From Oceaniferula flava (GTDB lineage: Bacteria > Verrucomicrobiota > Verrucomicrobiia > Verrucomicrobiales > Akkermansiaceae), in the NCBI RefSeq assembly GCF_016811075.1, contig NZ_JAFBGL010000001.1:1-64000 (forward strand): 64,000 nt of DNA, written 5' to 3'. Shown piece after piece: positions 55,784 through 64,000 of this stretch (position 1 is its first letter; each line of letters opens with the position of its first letter). The notes under the pieces were generated by a model. It worked only from the letters and a program-made list of their open reading frames with translations, was not told the origin of the DNA and made no database searches. The translations under genes and the position numbers were made by a program.

Positions 55784-56000
55784 AGCTCCGGCAGGAGCGA
55801 TAGAAACTAGCCCCGGGTGCAACCCGGGGATCAATGCGGCAGGGTATCTAATCCCAGTGGGATGATAGAAGGGGGATGCGCTCTAGCCGCCTTCACCTTC
55901 TGTCGCTCCTCCAGAGCTTGATATCTCTCATCAGCAGTGATCCGGTGGTTCCGCGTTGCTTCACCACCGGCTAGTTTCTATCGCTTCTTCCGGAGTTGGA
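55784..56000 (+). repeat. Dispersed inverted-repeat element, copy 2
   Basis: About 217 bp. The left end AGCTCCGGCAGGAGCGATAG, continuing to AAACTAGCC at 55812, recurs inverted at the right end (about 55970-56000, GGCTAGTTTCTATCGC then TTCTTCCGGAGTT), giving terminal inverted repeats of about 29 bp. A third, internal inverted module is at about 55892-55919. Between them are CCCCGGGTGCAACCCGGGG and ATCCCAGTGGGAT, short perfect hairpins. Copy 1 is at 27591. No coding frame; resembles a REP/MITE-like mobile element. The rest of 55629-56107 shows nothing else. Confidence 0.75.
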
Positions 56001-56107
56001 TGCAAGGTGCGGATGCCTGCGACTTCCAATGGAGCACGATGTCTCGCATTGATTGGCGGAGTGGAAAGTAAAAAGGTGATCCGTGAGGACTCTTGAATAC
56101 CTCGCTA

Positions 56108-57346
56108 CTAACGAGCTGCCACCGCCATGCCGGCCAGATGGCCGCTGGTCCAGGCGTTTTGGAAATTGAACCCGCCGGTGATGCCGTCGATATCGAGCAC
56201 TTCGCCGGCGAAATAGAGGCCGGGCTGGATCTTGCTCTCCATGGTTTTCAAATTCACCTCGTGCAGCTTGACTCCGCCGCAGGTGACAAATTCATCCTTG
56301 TTGATGCTTTTTCCCGACACCGCAAAACTGCCGGCGCTGAGCTCGGTGACGAGCTTGCGGGTTTGATCTTTGTTGAGCTGCGACCACAGCGTCTCCGCCG
56401 AAATTCCTGCCGCCTGGCAGAGCTGATTCCACAGACGTTTGGGGATCGGCTCGAAGGGGCAGTGGCCGGGGACGCGTCGTTTTCCCCAGGTTTGACGTTT
56501 GTCTGTTAGGGCCGCTTCGATCTCTGCCTGGGAAAGCTCCGGCAGCCAGTTGATCTTGATTTGAAAACGGTAATCGCGCTCGCTTAGATCGCGCGCACCC
56601 CAGGCGGAAAGTTTGAGAATTCCCGGTCCGCTGAGTCCGTGGTGGGTAATGAGCAGGGGGCCGGTGGCTTTGAGTTTCATGCCGTCGACGGAGACTTCCG
56701 TCTGGGCCACGGAGACGCCCGGCAGCTCACGGATGCGCGGGTCTTCGATGTTGAAGGCAAAAAGTGAGGGCACGTTCGGCACCAGCTGGTGGCCGAGTGA
56801 TTGCGCCAGCTTGGCCCCGGCAGCGAGTCGGGTTCCACCGGTGGCGAGCAGCACGGAGCGGCTGCTGAGTGATTCGTTTTGGTTCGTTGTCAGGGTGAAT
56901 CCGCCATCCTCCTCGGGCGTGATGGAATCGACCCCGGTCGACGTCCGAATTTCCACGCCGGCGTCACGGGCCGCCTGGGTGAGGCAGTCGATCACCGTTT
57001 GTGAGCTATCGGTGATCGGAAACATCCGCCCGTCAGCCTCTGTTTTCAGAGTCACGCCGCGACTTTCAAACCACTGCACGGTATCGGCAGCACCCCAGCG
57101 ATGGAAGGGGCCGATGAGAGATTTGTGGCCGCGTGGGTAGTGTTCGGTGAGTGGCTTCGGCTCGAAACAGGCGTGAGTGACATTGCAGCGCCCCCCACCG
57201 GAGATCTTCACTTTGCCGAGCAGCTTCGGCGTTTTTTCGAGAATCAGAACCTTACCGCCGCCCGCTTCCGCGCAGGTGATAGCGGCAAAAAATCCTGCTG
57301 CTCCGCCGCCGACCACAATCAGGTCCCAGTGCTTGGATGCTGTCAT
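56108..57346 (-). CDS. FAD-dependent oxidoreductase, YhiN/HI0933 (BaiN-like) family
   Basis: 412 aa flavoprotein. FAD start motif DLIVVGGGAAGFFAAITCAEAGGG, then the family-specific LLGKVKISGGGRCNVTHACFEP with its GGRCN, and a late FAD-ribityl stretch GLYFAGEVLDIDGITGGFNFQNAWTSGHLAG. Family members include BaiN, proposed to reduce bile-acid intermediates, but most are uncharacterised and so is the substrate here. Followed on the same strand by two small unknown genes upstream. Confidence 0.88.
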   Translation of the reverse strand: MTASKHWDLIVVGGGAAGFFAAITCAEAGGGKVLILEKTPKLLGKVKISGGGRCNVTHACFEPKPLTEHYPRGHKSLIGPFHRWGAADTVQWFESRGVTLKTEADGRMFPITDSSQTVIDCLTQAARDAGVEIRTSTGVDSITPEEDGGFTLTTNQNESLSSRSVLLATGGTRLAAGAKLAQSLGHQLVPNVPSLFAFNIEDPRIRELPGVSVAQTEVSVDGMKLKATGPLLITHHGLSGPGILKLSAWGARDLSERDYRFQIKINWLPELSQAEIEAALTDKRQTWGKRRVPGHCPFEPIPKRLWNQLCQAAGISAETLWSQLNKDQTRKLVTELSAGSFAVSGKSINKDEFVTCGGVKLHEVNLKTMESKIQPGLYFAGEVLDIDGITGGFNFQNAWTSGHLAGMAVAAR

Positions 57347-57373
57347 CGGAGCGAGGTGCTTGTGCTTTTCCGA

Positions 57374-57766
57374 CTAAGCTTCATCCAACTCAAACTCGGC
57401 CCACTCGATGGAGTCGTTGAGGGATTTCACTGCGTCGTCGATTAGGATGTCGAGATCGGGTGCCTTGCCTTGAGTGTTGAAAGCCAGCAGTGCGCCGCCG
57501 TGTTCGATCAGTGGAGGATCGGCCTGGGCACCGGATAGGCGCAGGTAGAACCAATCGAGAATGCCTTCGCCAGTCTCTGGAAGCCACTGAGCAATCAGCT
57601 CGATGGTCACGATCGGATCCTCGTCGCCAAGCTCGCGCTGATTCTCGAGATCCTCCTCATCGCAGTCGATCCCTGCGAGGGTCTCCAGTTGTGTGTTCTC
57701 TTGCTGACTCCCGAGCGAGTTTTCGATTTTCTCAAAAACGGCATCTTTGGTTGGAATGATTCTCAT
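57374..57766 (-). CDS. Conserved-looking acidic protein of unknown function
   Basis: 130 aa, soluble, no signal. Acidic first half (GIDCDEEDLENQRELGDEDP) and a well-packed second half (TIELIAQWLPETGEGILDWFYLRLSG, then DLDILIDDAVKSLNDSIEWAEFELDEA). Not recognised as a family. It ends 28 bp before the YhiN-type gene starts on the same strand and may be co-transcribed with it. Codon use matches the neighbourhood, so it is likely a real gene. Confidence 0.6.
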   Translation of the reverse strand: MRIIPTKDAVFEKIENSLGSQQENTQLETLAGIDCDEEDLENQRELGDEDPIVTIELIAQWLPETGEGILDWFYLRLSGAQADPPLIEHGGALLAFNTQGKAPDLDILIDDAVKSLNDSIEWAEFELDEA

Positions 57767-57976
57767 GGCGGGGGAAGCTTGATGAACAGGGGACTTTTGG
57801 CAAGGAATTTAGGGTGTCTGCGCCGCTGGACAGAATTGACTGAATTTTTCAGAATTTGCTTGGGTTGAGTTGTTGGGTTTTGAGCTTCGGTTCGAAGTTC
57901 AGGATGAATCCACATCCTTAGGTGTCATCAAGCCCAGAATCATTCTGCAAAATTCTGTTCATTCTGTCTAAAAAAA

Positions 57977-58276
57977 CTAGTCCAACCTGAACTCGCCTTC
58001 TTCATCGGAGCCCATCCAGCCGAGTTTGCCGAAGGCGGCTAGGATCTTCTGGTTGATTTCGATGTCGTCGTCCTCGGAGTATTCCACGGTGGCGGAGCTG
58101 GTGAGACCGCGCATGGATTCGATACTGATCACCGTTTGTTTGCCGGGGAAGGAAATCCAGTCGCCCCAGCTTTTTTTCTCGTGCTTCGGTTCCAGCTTTT
58201 TGCCTCGTAAGGCGACCATGACCTCGCTGATGCTTGAGGGCGGTTCCATGTCGGGTGTGTGCACGCGTGTTTCCAT
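57977..58276 (-). CDS. Small soluble protein of unknown function
   Basis: About 99 aa from ATG 58276 (METRVHT); ATGs at 58285 and 58312 would lengthen it. Content: EPPSSISEVMVALRGKKLEPKHEKKSWGDWISFPGKQTVISIESMRGLTSSATVEYSEDDD, then INQKILAAFGKLGWMGSDEEGEFRLD. It reads like a compact alpha/beta domain of unknown role; not assigned to a family. The 200 bp between it and the preceding gene contain repeated ATTCTG words but no feature I can name. Confidence 0.55.
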   Translation of the reverse strand: METRVHTPDMEPPSSISEVMVALRGKKLEPKHEKKSWGDWISFPGKQTVISIESMRGLTSSATVEYSEDDDIEINQKILAAFGKLGWMGSDEEGEFRLD

Positions 58277-58545
58277 GGCAGTCATTATAGCTGATCGTCT
58301 GCAGCAGTCCAAAGGTATTGTAAATCGTGGTCTAAAAATTGGCTGTTCCTCTGCGAGGAAGGTAACATATCAACTCTGTCGCTGCGCGCTCACTCGGCAC
58401 TATTACTAAATGGGGTTTTTAAAAAAACATTTTCCCTTTGTGTTTTTGTGTGTTTTGTTATACTGTTAGATGTTAGGAGGTTTCCTCATTAAGGCATCGT
58501 AACTCCATTTGATTAGATTCGAACCAACACATTCCCTCCCCAGCT

Positions 58546-59394
58546 ATGAAACTTCCCGTATTCTTTCTCCTCGCTGTCATCGGCTGTATTTTGACTTGTT
58601 CAGCGCAAGAACAGTGAGAAACAAACATTATAGGAGGCCTGTTTACTGGTGAAACTTCTTCCGATGCCACGGAGAAGCCCTCCATAAAGCGTGATTACGT
58701 GGTCAAACAGACATTCCAACAGAGCGTAGGGGGCCGGAATGTAACGATTCAGGAAATAGAAGCCCCAGAGCTTCCTCTGGTAGTTCCCGAAAAAGAAGAT
58801 GAGCAGCTATTGGCACCTGAAGATAATCCCTGTCTTAAAAATACTCCAGTAGTTCAGCCTATGCGCGTTATTGCGGTTTCTTCAACCATTTATGGAACTG
58901 GAGCGAACAAAGTCACACGAATCACTCTTCACTACCAAGGAGATAGCTATCATGCATGGTCGAATATTGATTTTCGGCACATGCAGGGGTTCTCAGCTTA
59001 CAAAGCCAATGGTCGCGAATATTTCATACTCCTTGGAGCCGGTTTAGCCCGTGATGACCAAGGCAAGATCATGAGTATCAATGCTGCTTATGCTGAGGGC
59101 TGTCCAAGCCAGCTCACTACTTTAGGTAAAGAAGTCGCATTCATCTATGTGCCCGACTCAGAACCACAGAGTAATGTCAAGCTCAATCAAGCAAGGGAAA
59201 TCCTGGAGGATATGCACACTCTCTATGGCAAAGAAAAAGTGAAGTTAGCCGCGGCATATGAGTCGCGCGTTCAATTGGCTGTTATGAATGCCGCACGGGC
59301 CGAAGAAATACGCAATACTCCACCAGGGGACGCCACTATTCGTTTCTGGAAGCGTGACATGGTTAAAGAGCAACAAGAAAGGGGAGCAGAGTAG
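58546..59394 (+). pseudogene. Exported protein interrupted by an in-frame TGA
   Basis: ATG 58546 begins MKLPVFFLLAVIGCILTCSAQEQ, a clean signal peptide, followed at 58615 by TGA. The same frame then stays open for 259 more codons: ETNIIGGLFTGETSSDATEKPSIKRDYVVKQTFQQSVGGRNVTIQEIEAPELPLVVP ... HYQGDSYHAWSNIDFRHMQGFSAYKANGREYFILLGAGLARDD ... ATIRFWKRDM. So a 280-aa protein lost its start side to one stop; CGA or TGG at that place would restore it. I recall similar proteins beside large secreted proteins in Verrucomicrobiota. Its TAG stop overlaps the next gene's GTG start (TAGTG), a coupled pair. AT-rich. Confidence 0.75.
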
Positions 59395-62239
59395 TGAAGT
59401 TGGCTATTCTTAGTTTGATTTGCTGTTCAGGTTTTGCAGGCGCACAGCTTCCATTTCATGCCTCTCCACAAGTGACGGAGACTGGCATTGATACCTGGAA
59501 CTTCGATTGGGATGGACAAAGTGGAATTACCTACTTCATTCAGTATTCCTTCGATCTCCAATCATGGAGCTACATGCCTGTGATCGAAAGTGGAGCCAAT
59601 GTCCCTATCGGTTACGGTTTCCAGTCAGATGATGAGAAGCTGTTCATGCGCCTGCATTACACGGATGCTCCTACTAGTAGCCCCCACAGCGATGATTTCG
59701 ATAGTGACGGTATCAGTAATTGGGATGAAGTGCGAGTAGGCGGTACAGGAACAAGCCCACTAATCGCGGATACAAATGGTGACGGGATACGTGATGATGG
59801 TCTGGTGTATGCGGCGCAGAATGATCCTGATGGAGCGGGGTTGGCAGCTGCTTTTGATGTTGATTTGACAGGCAGGTGGGATTTTGAACAGCTCAATGGC
59901 AACACCTATACAAATTCGGCAGATACGAATTATCACGCTACTATTGGGGGATCTGTTCCAGTAGATAATGAAGGCAGTATTTCCAAGGCCGCACAATATG
60001 ATGCCGATGGTGATTGGCTGAAAATTGATCCGCGTATATTTAGCCAAAGCACTCAAAATAGTATTTCGATGTGGTTCTGTTTGGAAAATGATTTTGTGCA
60101 GAACAAAGTAACGAGCATAGCTTCAGCGCGGCGCACAGCTTTCTGGTCATACAACACAGTCAATAGCACAACACCTCAATTGGTGTTATCAGCATTCAAA
60201 GCTGTAAATAACCTAGATCAGCAGAAGATCATCTTAACTACCTACAACAACGGAATTCAATCGGATTTGATCGTTGCTCTAGTTCCTCAGGATAAATTCA
60301 TTGATGATGCCAAATGGCATCAGCTTACTTTTGTCTAGAATGGAGCGCTTGCAAGCATATGGTTAGATGGGCTAAAGTTAGGTGAACTTAGCATCGGTAA
60401 TAAGTTCGTGAATGCTACTTCAGCAGGATGGTTTACGGTTGGTAGAGTTTTTCCCACTGCTGCAAATGCTATTACAGATACCAATTTCCGAGGGAAAATA
60501 GATCGTCTGAGAACTTATGGAAAAGCTCTGAGCGCTGCGCAAATTGACGCTCTGAATAAACAGGATGCGGATGGCGATGGTCTTTACGATTGTTTTGAGG
60601 CCGATTACCGTTTGCCTAGAGCTATTTATTTTGACGCTGCCGATTCTGATGACGATAACGACGAGCTTACTAATTTGACTGAGCAACAGATCGATACAAA
60701 TCCAGTAAATTTTGATACTGATGGAGATTTACTGCCAGATGGCTTTGAAAATAAATACGGACTTGATCCGAAATCTGATGCTACTCCTAATGGGAAATTG
60801 GATGACCCTGACGGTGATGGGCTACTCAATATTGACGAGATGATTTTCCAAACTGACCCTACTAAAGTTGATAGTGATAGTGATGGGAAAAGCGACAAGG
60901 TGGAAGCTGACCAAGGAAGTTACGCCAATGATGATTCTGATAACGGGGATGCTCCTGATCCGGCAGAAATCATGCAGATGAGAGTAGCAGTTGGAGATCC
61001 CAGCGATAGCCATTCTGAACGATACTCGCTGAGAATAAGTGACATGAAGACGTATGACATCATCATAGATCATCAGGCTCGAGATTTTGGTGTAGTTTCT
61101 GAGAAAGTTTACAAACAGTTCCGGAAAGGGAGGTCTTATTCGATAGAGCTGCGGTGGTTGGATACAAATTTACCAGATGACCAACTTCCTGATTTTGATT
61201 ATTTTTCAGAAGTGGCCTTTGTGAATGCGATAGATGGGCAGAATTATCTTTTGTTCGATGCTGTTGACTTTTTTACAGGAAATAAAGCTACACCTGCGAA
61301 TGGGTAGAAGGTTTTGGAAAGCTCTCGAAACGCTCAAAATGAACCAGTTGGGACTGGTGATGGCGGCGCGTCAGATTTCTTAGCTACTATAGCTGGGTAT
61401 CGTGCTTTTCTTTTTAACACTGATGTGGTCGTGCAAAACCAGATTGAGTCAGAGGCTCCTGCTGATGGCACTGTAATTCTCAAAACAGACAAAATACGCT
61501 ATCAGTTAAGCCAGCATATTGTATGGGCTACACCTCTGCTGAAGGATTGTATTGCTTGGCACCGACGTCAATTAAAGTGGGATGGGACTTATGAAAATTG
61601 GGCTGCTGTACCAAACGCCACTGGACATTTTTATATAGAGAAACCTAGCAAAGCAGGGATTTTTGAGGTGAAAGCTGTCATCGACGGCCAAGACTACATT
61701 TTTAAACGCAAGGCAGATGATCCACATTCAGGTAAAAAGAAGGGTGACAATGACTGTTATGGTGTAGCTGATGAAGCTTGGCAAGTGTCTATTCGAGATA
61801 AGGCTAGGGCAGATCTTGGTAGTGTTGCATATGCAGTAGCAGCGTATAAAAGTATTGCCTTTCGATGGGGGAATAACAAATGCAATTTATTTGTTCGTGA
61901 TCATGCAACTCAAGCTGGAGCTACAGTGGAAAACGTAAATGGGGGGACATTCCCCCCATACTACCCTCCAACGGCAAATCAGTGGGCAAACTTTGAAGTT
62001 AAAGTTATCCCCAACTGGACTTTATTACCAAGAGAAACATATCCCCAACCAGGATATATTGTGAGTAGATACAATACTGTATCGAGTGGTCATTGTGGAA
62101 TTCTTGATTACGATGGCGCTTGGGTTAGCGCTGGAGAAAAAATGTGAATCGCGTTGCTGATATGCGAGCAGAAGGCTATAATGACGATGATCCAGAAACT
62201 CCACAAGGGCCCGCCAGAGTTAACAAATACACACCATAA
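59394..62239 (+). pseudogene. Large secreted protein (LamG, Ca-binding repeats, NlpC/CHAP-like C-terminus), broken by two stops and a frameshift
   Basis: One frame from GTG 59394 runs to 62147 except for TAG at 60336 and TAG at 61305. Order: signal peptide (KLAILSLICCSGFAGAQ), TSP3/EF-hand-like DSDGISNWDEVR, a LamG-type domain about 160-380 (interrupted right at KWHQLTFV-stop-NGALASIWLDG), a run of TSP3-like repeats (DADGDGLYDCFE, DTDGDLLPDGFENKYGLDP, DPDGDGLLNIDE, DSDSDGKSDK), and a C-terminal domain with NKCNLFVRDHATQAGA and SGHCGILDYDGAW, the Cys and His of NlpC/P60- or CHAP-like amidases. At A6 (62137-62142) one missing A moves the frame; restoring it continues NVNRVADMRAEGYNDDDPE to a stop at 62237, 1 bp before the next gene. 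About 949 aa if repaired. Confidence 0.75.
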
Positions 62240-62240
62240 A

Positions 62241-62849
62241 ATGAATTTCCCAAAAATACTGCCAATCATTTGTTTGTTGATCTTCAGCAAAACAAGCCTT
62301 GCTCAGGGCTCATATGATATAGCTCCTCTAAACAATTTAGTAGATGCTCTTCTTCTGAAAAAAATCGATGAAGCTGCAATAGATGCACCATCATTAAATC
62401 AGTTGTTTAATGATGACGCTGATTTTGTTGCAATCCAAACAAAATGTAAAACGGATTGGAGCGATATTATGGATAACTTGTCTTCAATTAATGGAGGAGA
62501 TAAAGGAAGAGATTTAGTTCTTCGCACTATGCAAGCAATGACTGCGAATGATTATATGTCATTACTAGAAAAAACAGCTACTCTTTATGTAGCTAATACT
62601 ATCAATGACGACGTAATGAAGGTAATAGTTCTTCCAACTGGAAGAATGCGAGCTTTTGTAACTGACAATTATCAAAATACACGAATGTCTACTGCTTTGA
62701 ATACTTTGAAAACGAAAAGTAACGATGCAAACTTTAAAGCGGCTATGACTCAAATTTTAAGTGGAGACGCTAAAACAGCTATGGATGCTTTCAGAGCTGC
62801 ATATACAGAAACTTCACTAGGTAATGTGCCCACGATACTTATTCCATGA
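62241..62849 (+). CDS. Small exported protein downstream of the amidase-like gene
   Basis: 202 aa from ATG 62241 (MNFPKILPIICLLIFSKTSLAQG, signal peptide); an upstream in-frame start would overlap the preceding gene's end. Helical mature part: YDIAPLNNLVDALLLKKIDEAAIDAP, VLRTMQAMTANDYMSLLEKTATLYVANTI, TALNTLKTKSNDANFKAAMTQILSGDAKTAMDAFRAAY. Not recognised. Directly behind a secreted amidase-like protein and exported to the periplasm, it could be its cognate immunity protein or a chaperone; that is inference from position. The next gene overlaps by ATGA. Intact. Confidence 0.6.
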   Translation: MNFPKILPIICLLIFSKTSLAQGSYDIAPLNNLVDALLLKKIDEAAIDAPSLNQLFNDDADFVAIQTKCKTDWSDIMDNLSSINGGDKGRDLVLRTMQAMTANDYMSLLEKTATLYVANTINDDVMKVIVLPTGRMRAFVTDNYQNTRMSTALNTLKTKSNDANFKAAMTQILSGDAKTAMDAFRAAYTETSLGNVPTILIP

Positions 62850-63304
62850 GCAAACGGAAATATACTATACTATTCATTTTCCTTGCAGCTATACTAGTGT
62901 TTATTTCCCTGCTTAGGTTGTGTTTAGAGCACTATCGACCCATAACAAAAACAGATAAATGGGAAGCGACAATAACTGTCGACGAGAATGTAAAAAGTAT
63001 AGATGTATATAAAATGGCTGGCTTCGAAAATCGTCTACTAGTGCGATTACCTGATGAGCTGAGGCAAAGATATGAGTGGTTTGGTATCTACAAATATGGG
63101 GTGACCGAATACAAGTATTATGTTAGCAGATTGTCTGGTGTTAGAACATTTCCTTATCGCCATTACAATCACGATAAGGCCTTTGGTGTTGCTTTAGACG
63201 ACCCTAAAACTGAAGATAGTTGGGTTATAGAACAGACAAAAGATACAGTAGATTTTCATAATGCTGACTTTAAGATTTCACTAAGAAAGAGGTCTAGTCA
63301 GTAA
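62846..63304 (+). CDS. Small membrane-anchored protein of unknown function
   Basis: 152 aa with one N-terminal TM (YTILFIFLAAILVFISLLRLCLEHY, about 5-29) and a periplasmic or cytoplasmic domain of beta type: KWEATITVDENVKSIDVYKMAGFENRLLVRLPDELRQRYEWFGIYKYGVTEYKYYVSRLSG, FGVALDDPKTEDSWVIEQTKDTVDFHNADFKISLRKR. Not recognised. ATGA overlap with the preceding gene shows co-translation. AT-rich like the rest of the locus. Confidence 0.6.
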   Translation: MSKRKYTILFIFLAAILVFISLLRLCLEHYRPITKTDKWEATITVDENVKSIDVYKMAGFENRLLVRLPDELRQRYEWFGIYKYGVTEYKYYVSRLSGVRTFPYRHYNHDKAFGVALDDPKTEDSWVIEQTKDTVDFHNADFKISLRKRSSQ

Positions 63305-63609
63305 AATTAGGTTGTGTCCCGAATCTTATCGCAAAGATAACGTCCCGGAAGTTTCGCAAAATCTGGAGAGGAGGCTTTGAAAAAAGAGTGTCCCTTGCTG
63401 GGCTTCCCCAGAAATTTCGACCAAGGAGTGTCCTAAATTTTGTTAGTTCATTTATGCGGCTGCTTCAAGAAGCAACTGCTGGTTCAGGTGTTCAATTGGT
63501 GAGAGGTTACCCAGCGAGGGGGGGGATGTCCCACAGGTCGTTAAAACTCTTGGAGGGAAGAGAAATAGAATGGATGAGATCAACAAACAGTCGCGTCGTT
63601 GACGCGTTC
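63305..63609. other. Degenerate stretch, no intact gene
   Basis: Holds a probable transposase relic (see separate entry) and several GTGTCC words (63316, 63391, 63429), which may be old insertion-sequence ends. No intact coding region is visible on either strand. Confidence 0.4.
63425..63560 (-). mobile_element. Possible IS3-family transposase C-terminal relic
   Basis: On the minus strand, ending at a TAA near 63453, a short frame reads SLGNLSPIEHLNQQLLLEAAA, like the ends of IS3-group OrfB transposases (LGYLSPxEF). A G8 run just upstream disrupts continuity. Beyond the stop, AAATTTAGGACACTC (about 63424-63438) looks like an IS terminal sequence. Confidence 0.35.
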
Positions 63610-64000
63610 TTACTGCTCTGTCGCAGCGCGAATCGCCTCAAGTTCCTCCCAGCGAGTGTATAAGTGCTGCACTTTCTCTTTGGCCTGCTTCAGCTCGGCT
63701 TCGAGTTGCTGCCAGTTGTCGCCGTGTTTTTCGTAGAAGTCGGGCGCTTCGAAGGCGGCGGTGAGTTCGGATGCTTTTTCCTCGGCGGCGAGAATGTCGT
63801 CCTCGATGGTTTCCAGCTCCTTGGCCTCGGCCCACTTCAGTTTGCGCGGACGTTCTTTGCGAGCTTTGGGTTTTTCCTTTTTGCCGATGTTCTTGTAACT
63901 CGCTGCCGTGGCTTCGCGGGCGGCTTTCTTTTCCAGGTAGTAATCGTAGTTGCCCACTTGGTAATCGACCACACCGTCGCCCTCGAAGGCGAGGATGTCC
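63610..64000 (-). CDS. ABC-F ATPase, C-terminal end (partial)
   Basis: Runs off the window. The visible 130 codons begin inside DILAFEGDGVVDYQVGNYDYYLEKK, the post-second-ABC-domain end of ABC-F proteins, followed by a Lys/Ala-rich linker and a coiled-coil domain (AEAKELETIEDDILAAEEKASELTAAF, then QQLEAELKQAKEKVQHLYTRWEELEAIRAATE) as in Uup. Family role: ribosome-associated translation factor. The catalytic modules lie outside the window. Confidence 0.85.
   Translation of the reverse strand, partial: DILAFEGDGVVDYQVGNYDYYLEKKAAREATAASYKNIGKKEKPKARKERPRKLKWAEAKELETIEDDILAAEEKASELTAAFEAPDFYEKHGDNWQQLEAELKQAKEKVQHLYTRWEELEAIRAATEQ

Noticed and set aside
63388-63663. 91-codon plus-strand frame
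   Set aside because: Begins at a weak TTG, overlaps the ABC-F gene end antisense and an IS-like relic, and has no domain content.

Overview
The window looks like a chromosomal segment of a Verrucomicrobiota bacterium, probably near Akkermansiaceae/Verrucomicrobiaceae and probably marine. Evidence: a PEP-CTERM protein ending in a short hydrophobic stretch plus RRRRS, two secreted sulfatases, many small lipoproteins, moderately high GC core genes, and upstream of lexA a perfect TGTTC-N4-GAACA palindrome, which I recall as the described verrucomicrobial LexA motif. All taxonomy here is inference from these traits.

Layout. 1-8.8 kb: an AT-richer secreted protein, then a TetR regulator divergent from a complete RND efflux operon (outer-membrane factor, adaptor, pump) with a palindromic operator between them, then glpX. 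8.8-14 kb: two secreted sulfatases, a PEP-CTERM protein and a GH25-like lipoprotein. 14-17.4 kb: an ECF sigma factor, a flavoprotein and an MFS transporter; the first two have cysteine-rich C-termini. 17.4-25 kb: rarA, a TerB/FHA-like/ABCG transporter fusion, ftsH. 25.2-27.6 kb: two Wzz/GumC-like chain-length proteins. 27.6-34 kb: a dispersed repeat with heptamer tandem arrays, a DUF3307 protein, a cyclic-nucleotide-binding protein, lexA, a RodZ-like protein, tcdA, a NUDIX hydrolase, gpsA and plsY.

33.9-42.6 kb is a coherent stress island: DUF2383, YciF, a receiver protein, small lipoproteins, DUF1328, a hybrid histidine kinase, an orphan DHp domain, an NtrC-type sigma-54 activator, a BON lipoprotein, a two-repeat OB-like protein and a glycine-zipper lipoprotein. 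Six promoters of this island carry sigma-54 -24/-12 elements, and palindromes of the form ATGCA-N3-TGCAT occur upstream in tandem pairs, 31 bp apart at two loci. I read this as a self-contained NtrC/sigma-54 envelope-stress regulon, the most interesting intact system here.

42.7-55.6 kb: tRNA-Ser(TGA), fabD, tRNA-Asp(GTC), a porin, a DUF2288 protein, a glycosyltransferase-metallophosphoesterase fusion, a third Wzz-like gene split by a T7 run, a DEAD-box helicase, a TlpA-like protein and the glycolytic run gap-pgk-tpiA. 55.7-57.8 kb: a second copy of the dispersed repeat, a YhiN-type flavoprotein and small unknowns. 58.5-63.3 kb is AT-rich: two secreted-protein genes broken by three in-frame stops and one homopolymer frameshift; the larger encodes LamG, calcium-binding repeats and a C-terminal NlpC/CHAP-like domain. 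They are followed by two intact small genes, an IS3-like transposase relic, and the 3' end of an ABC-F ATPase running off the window.
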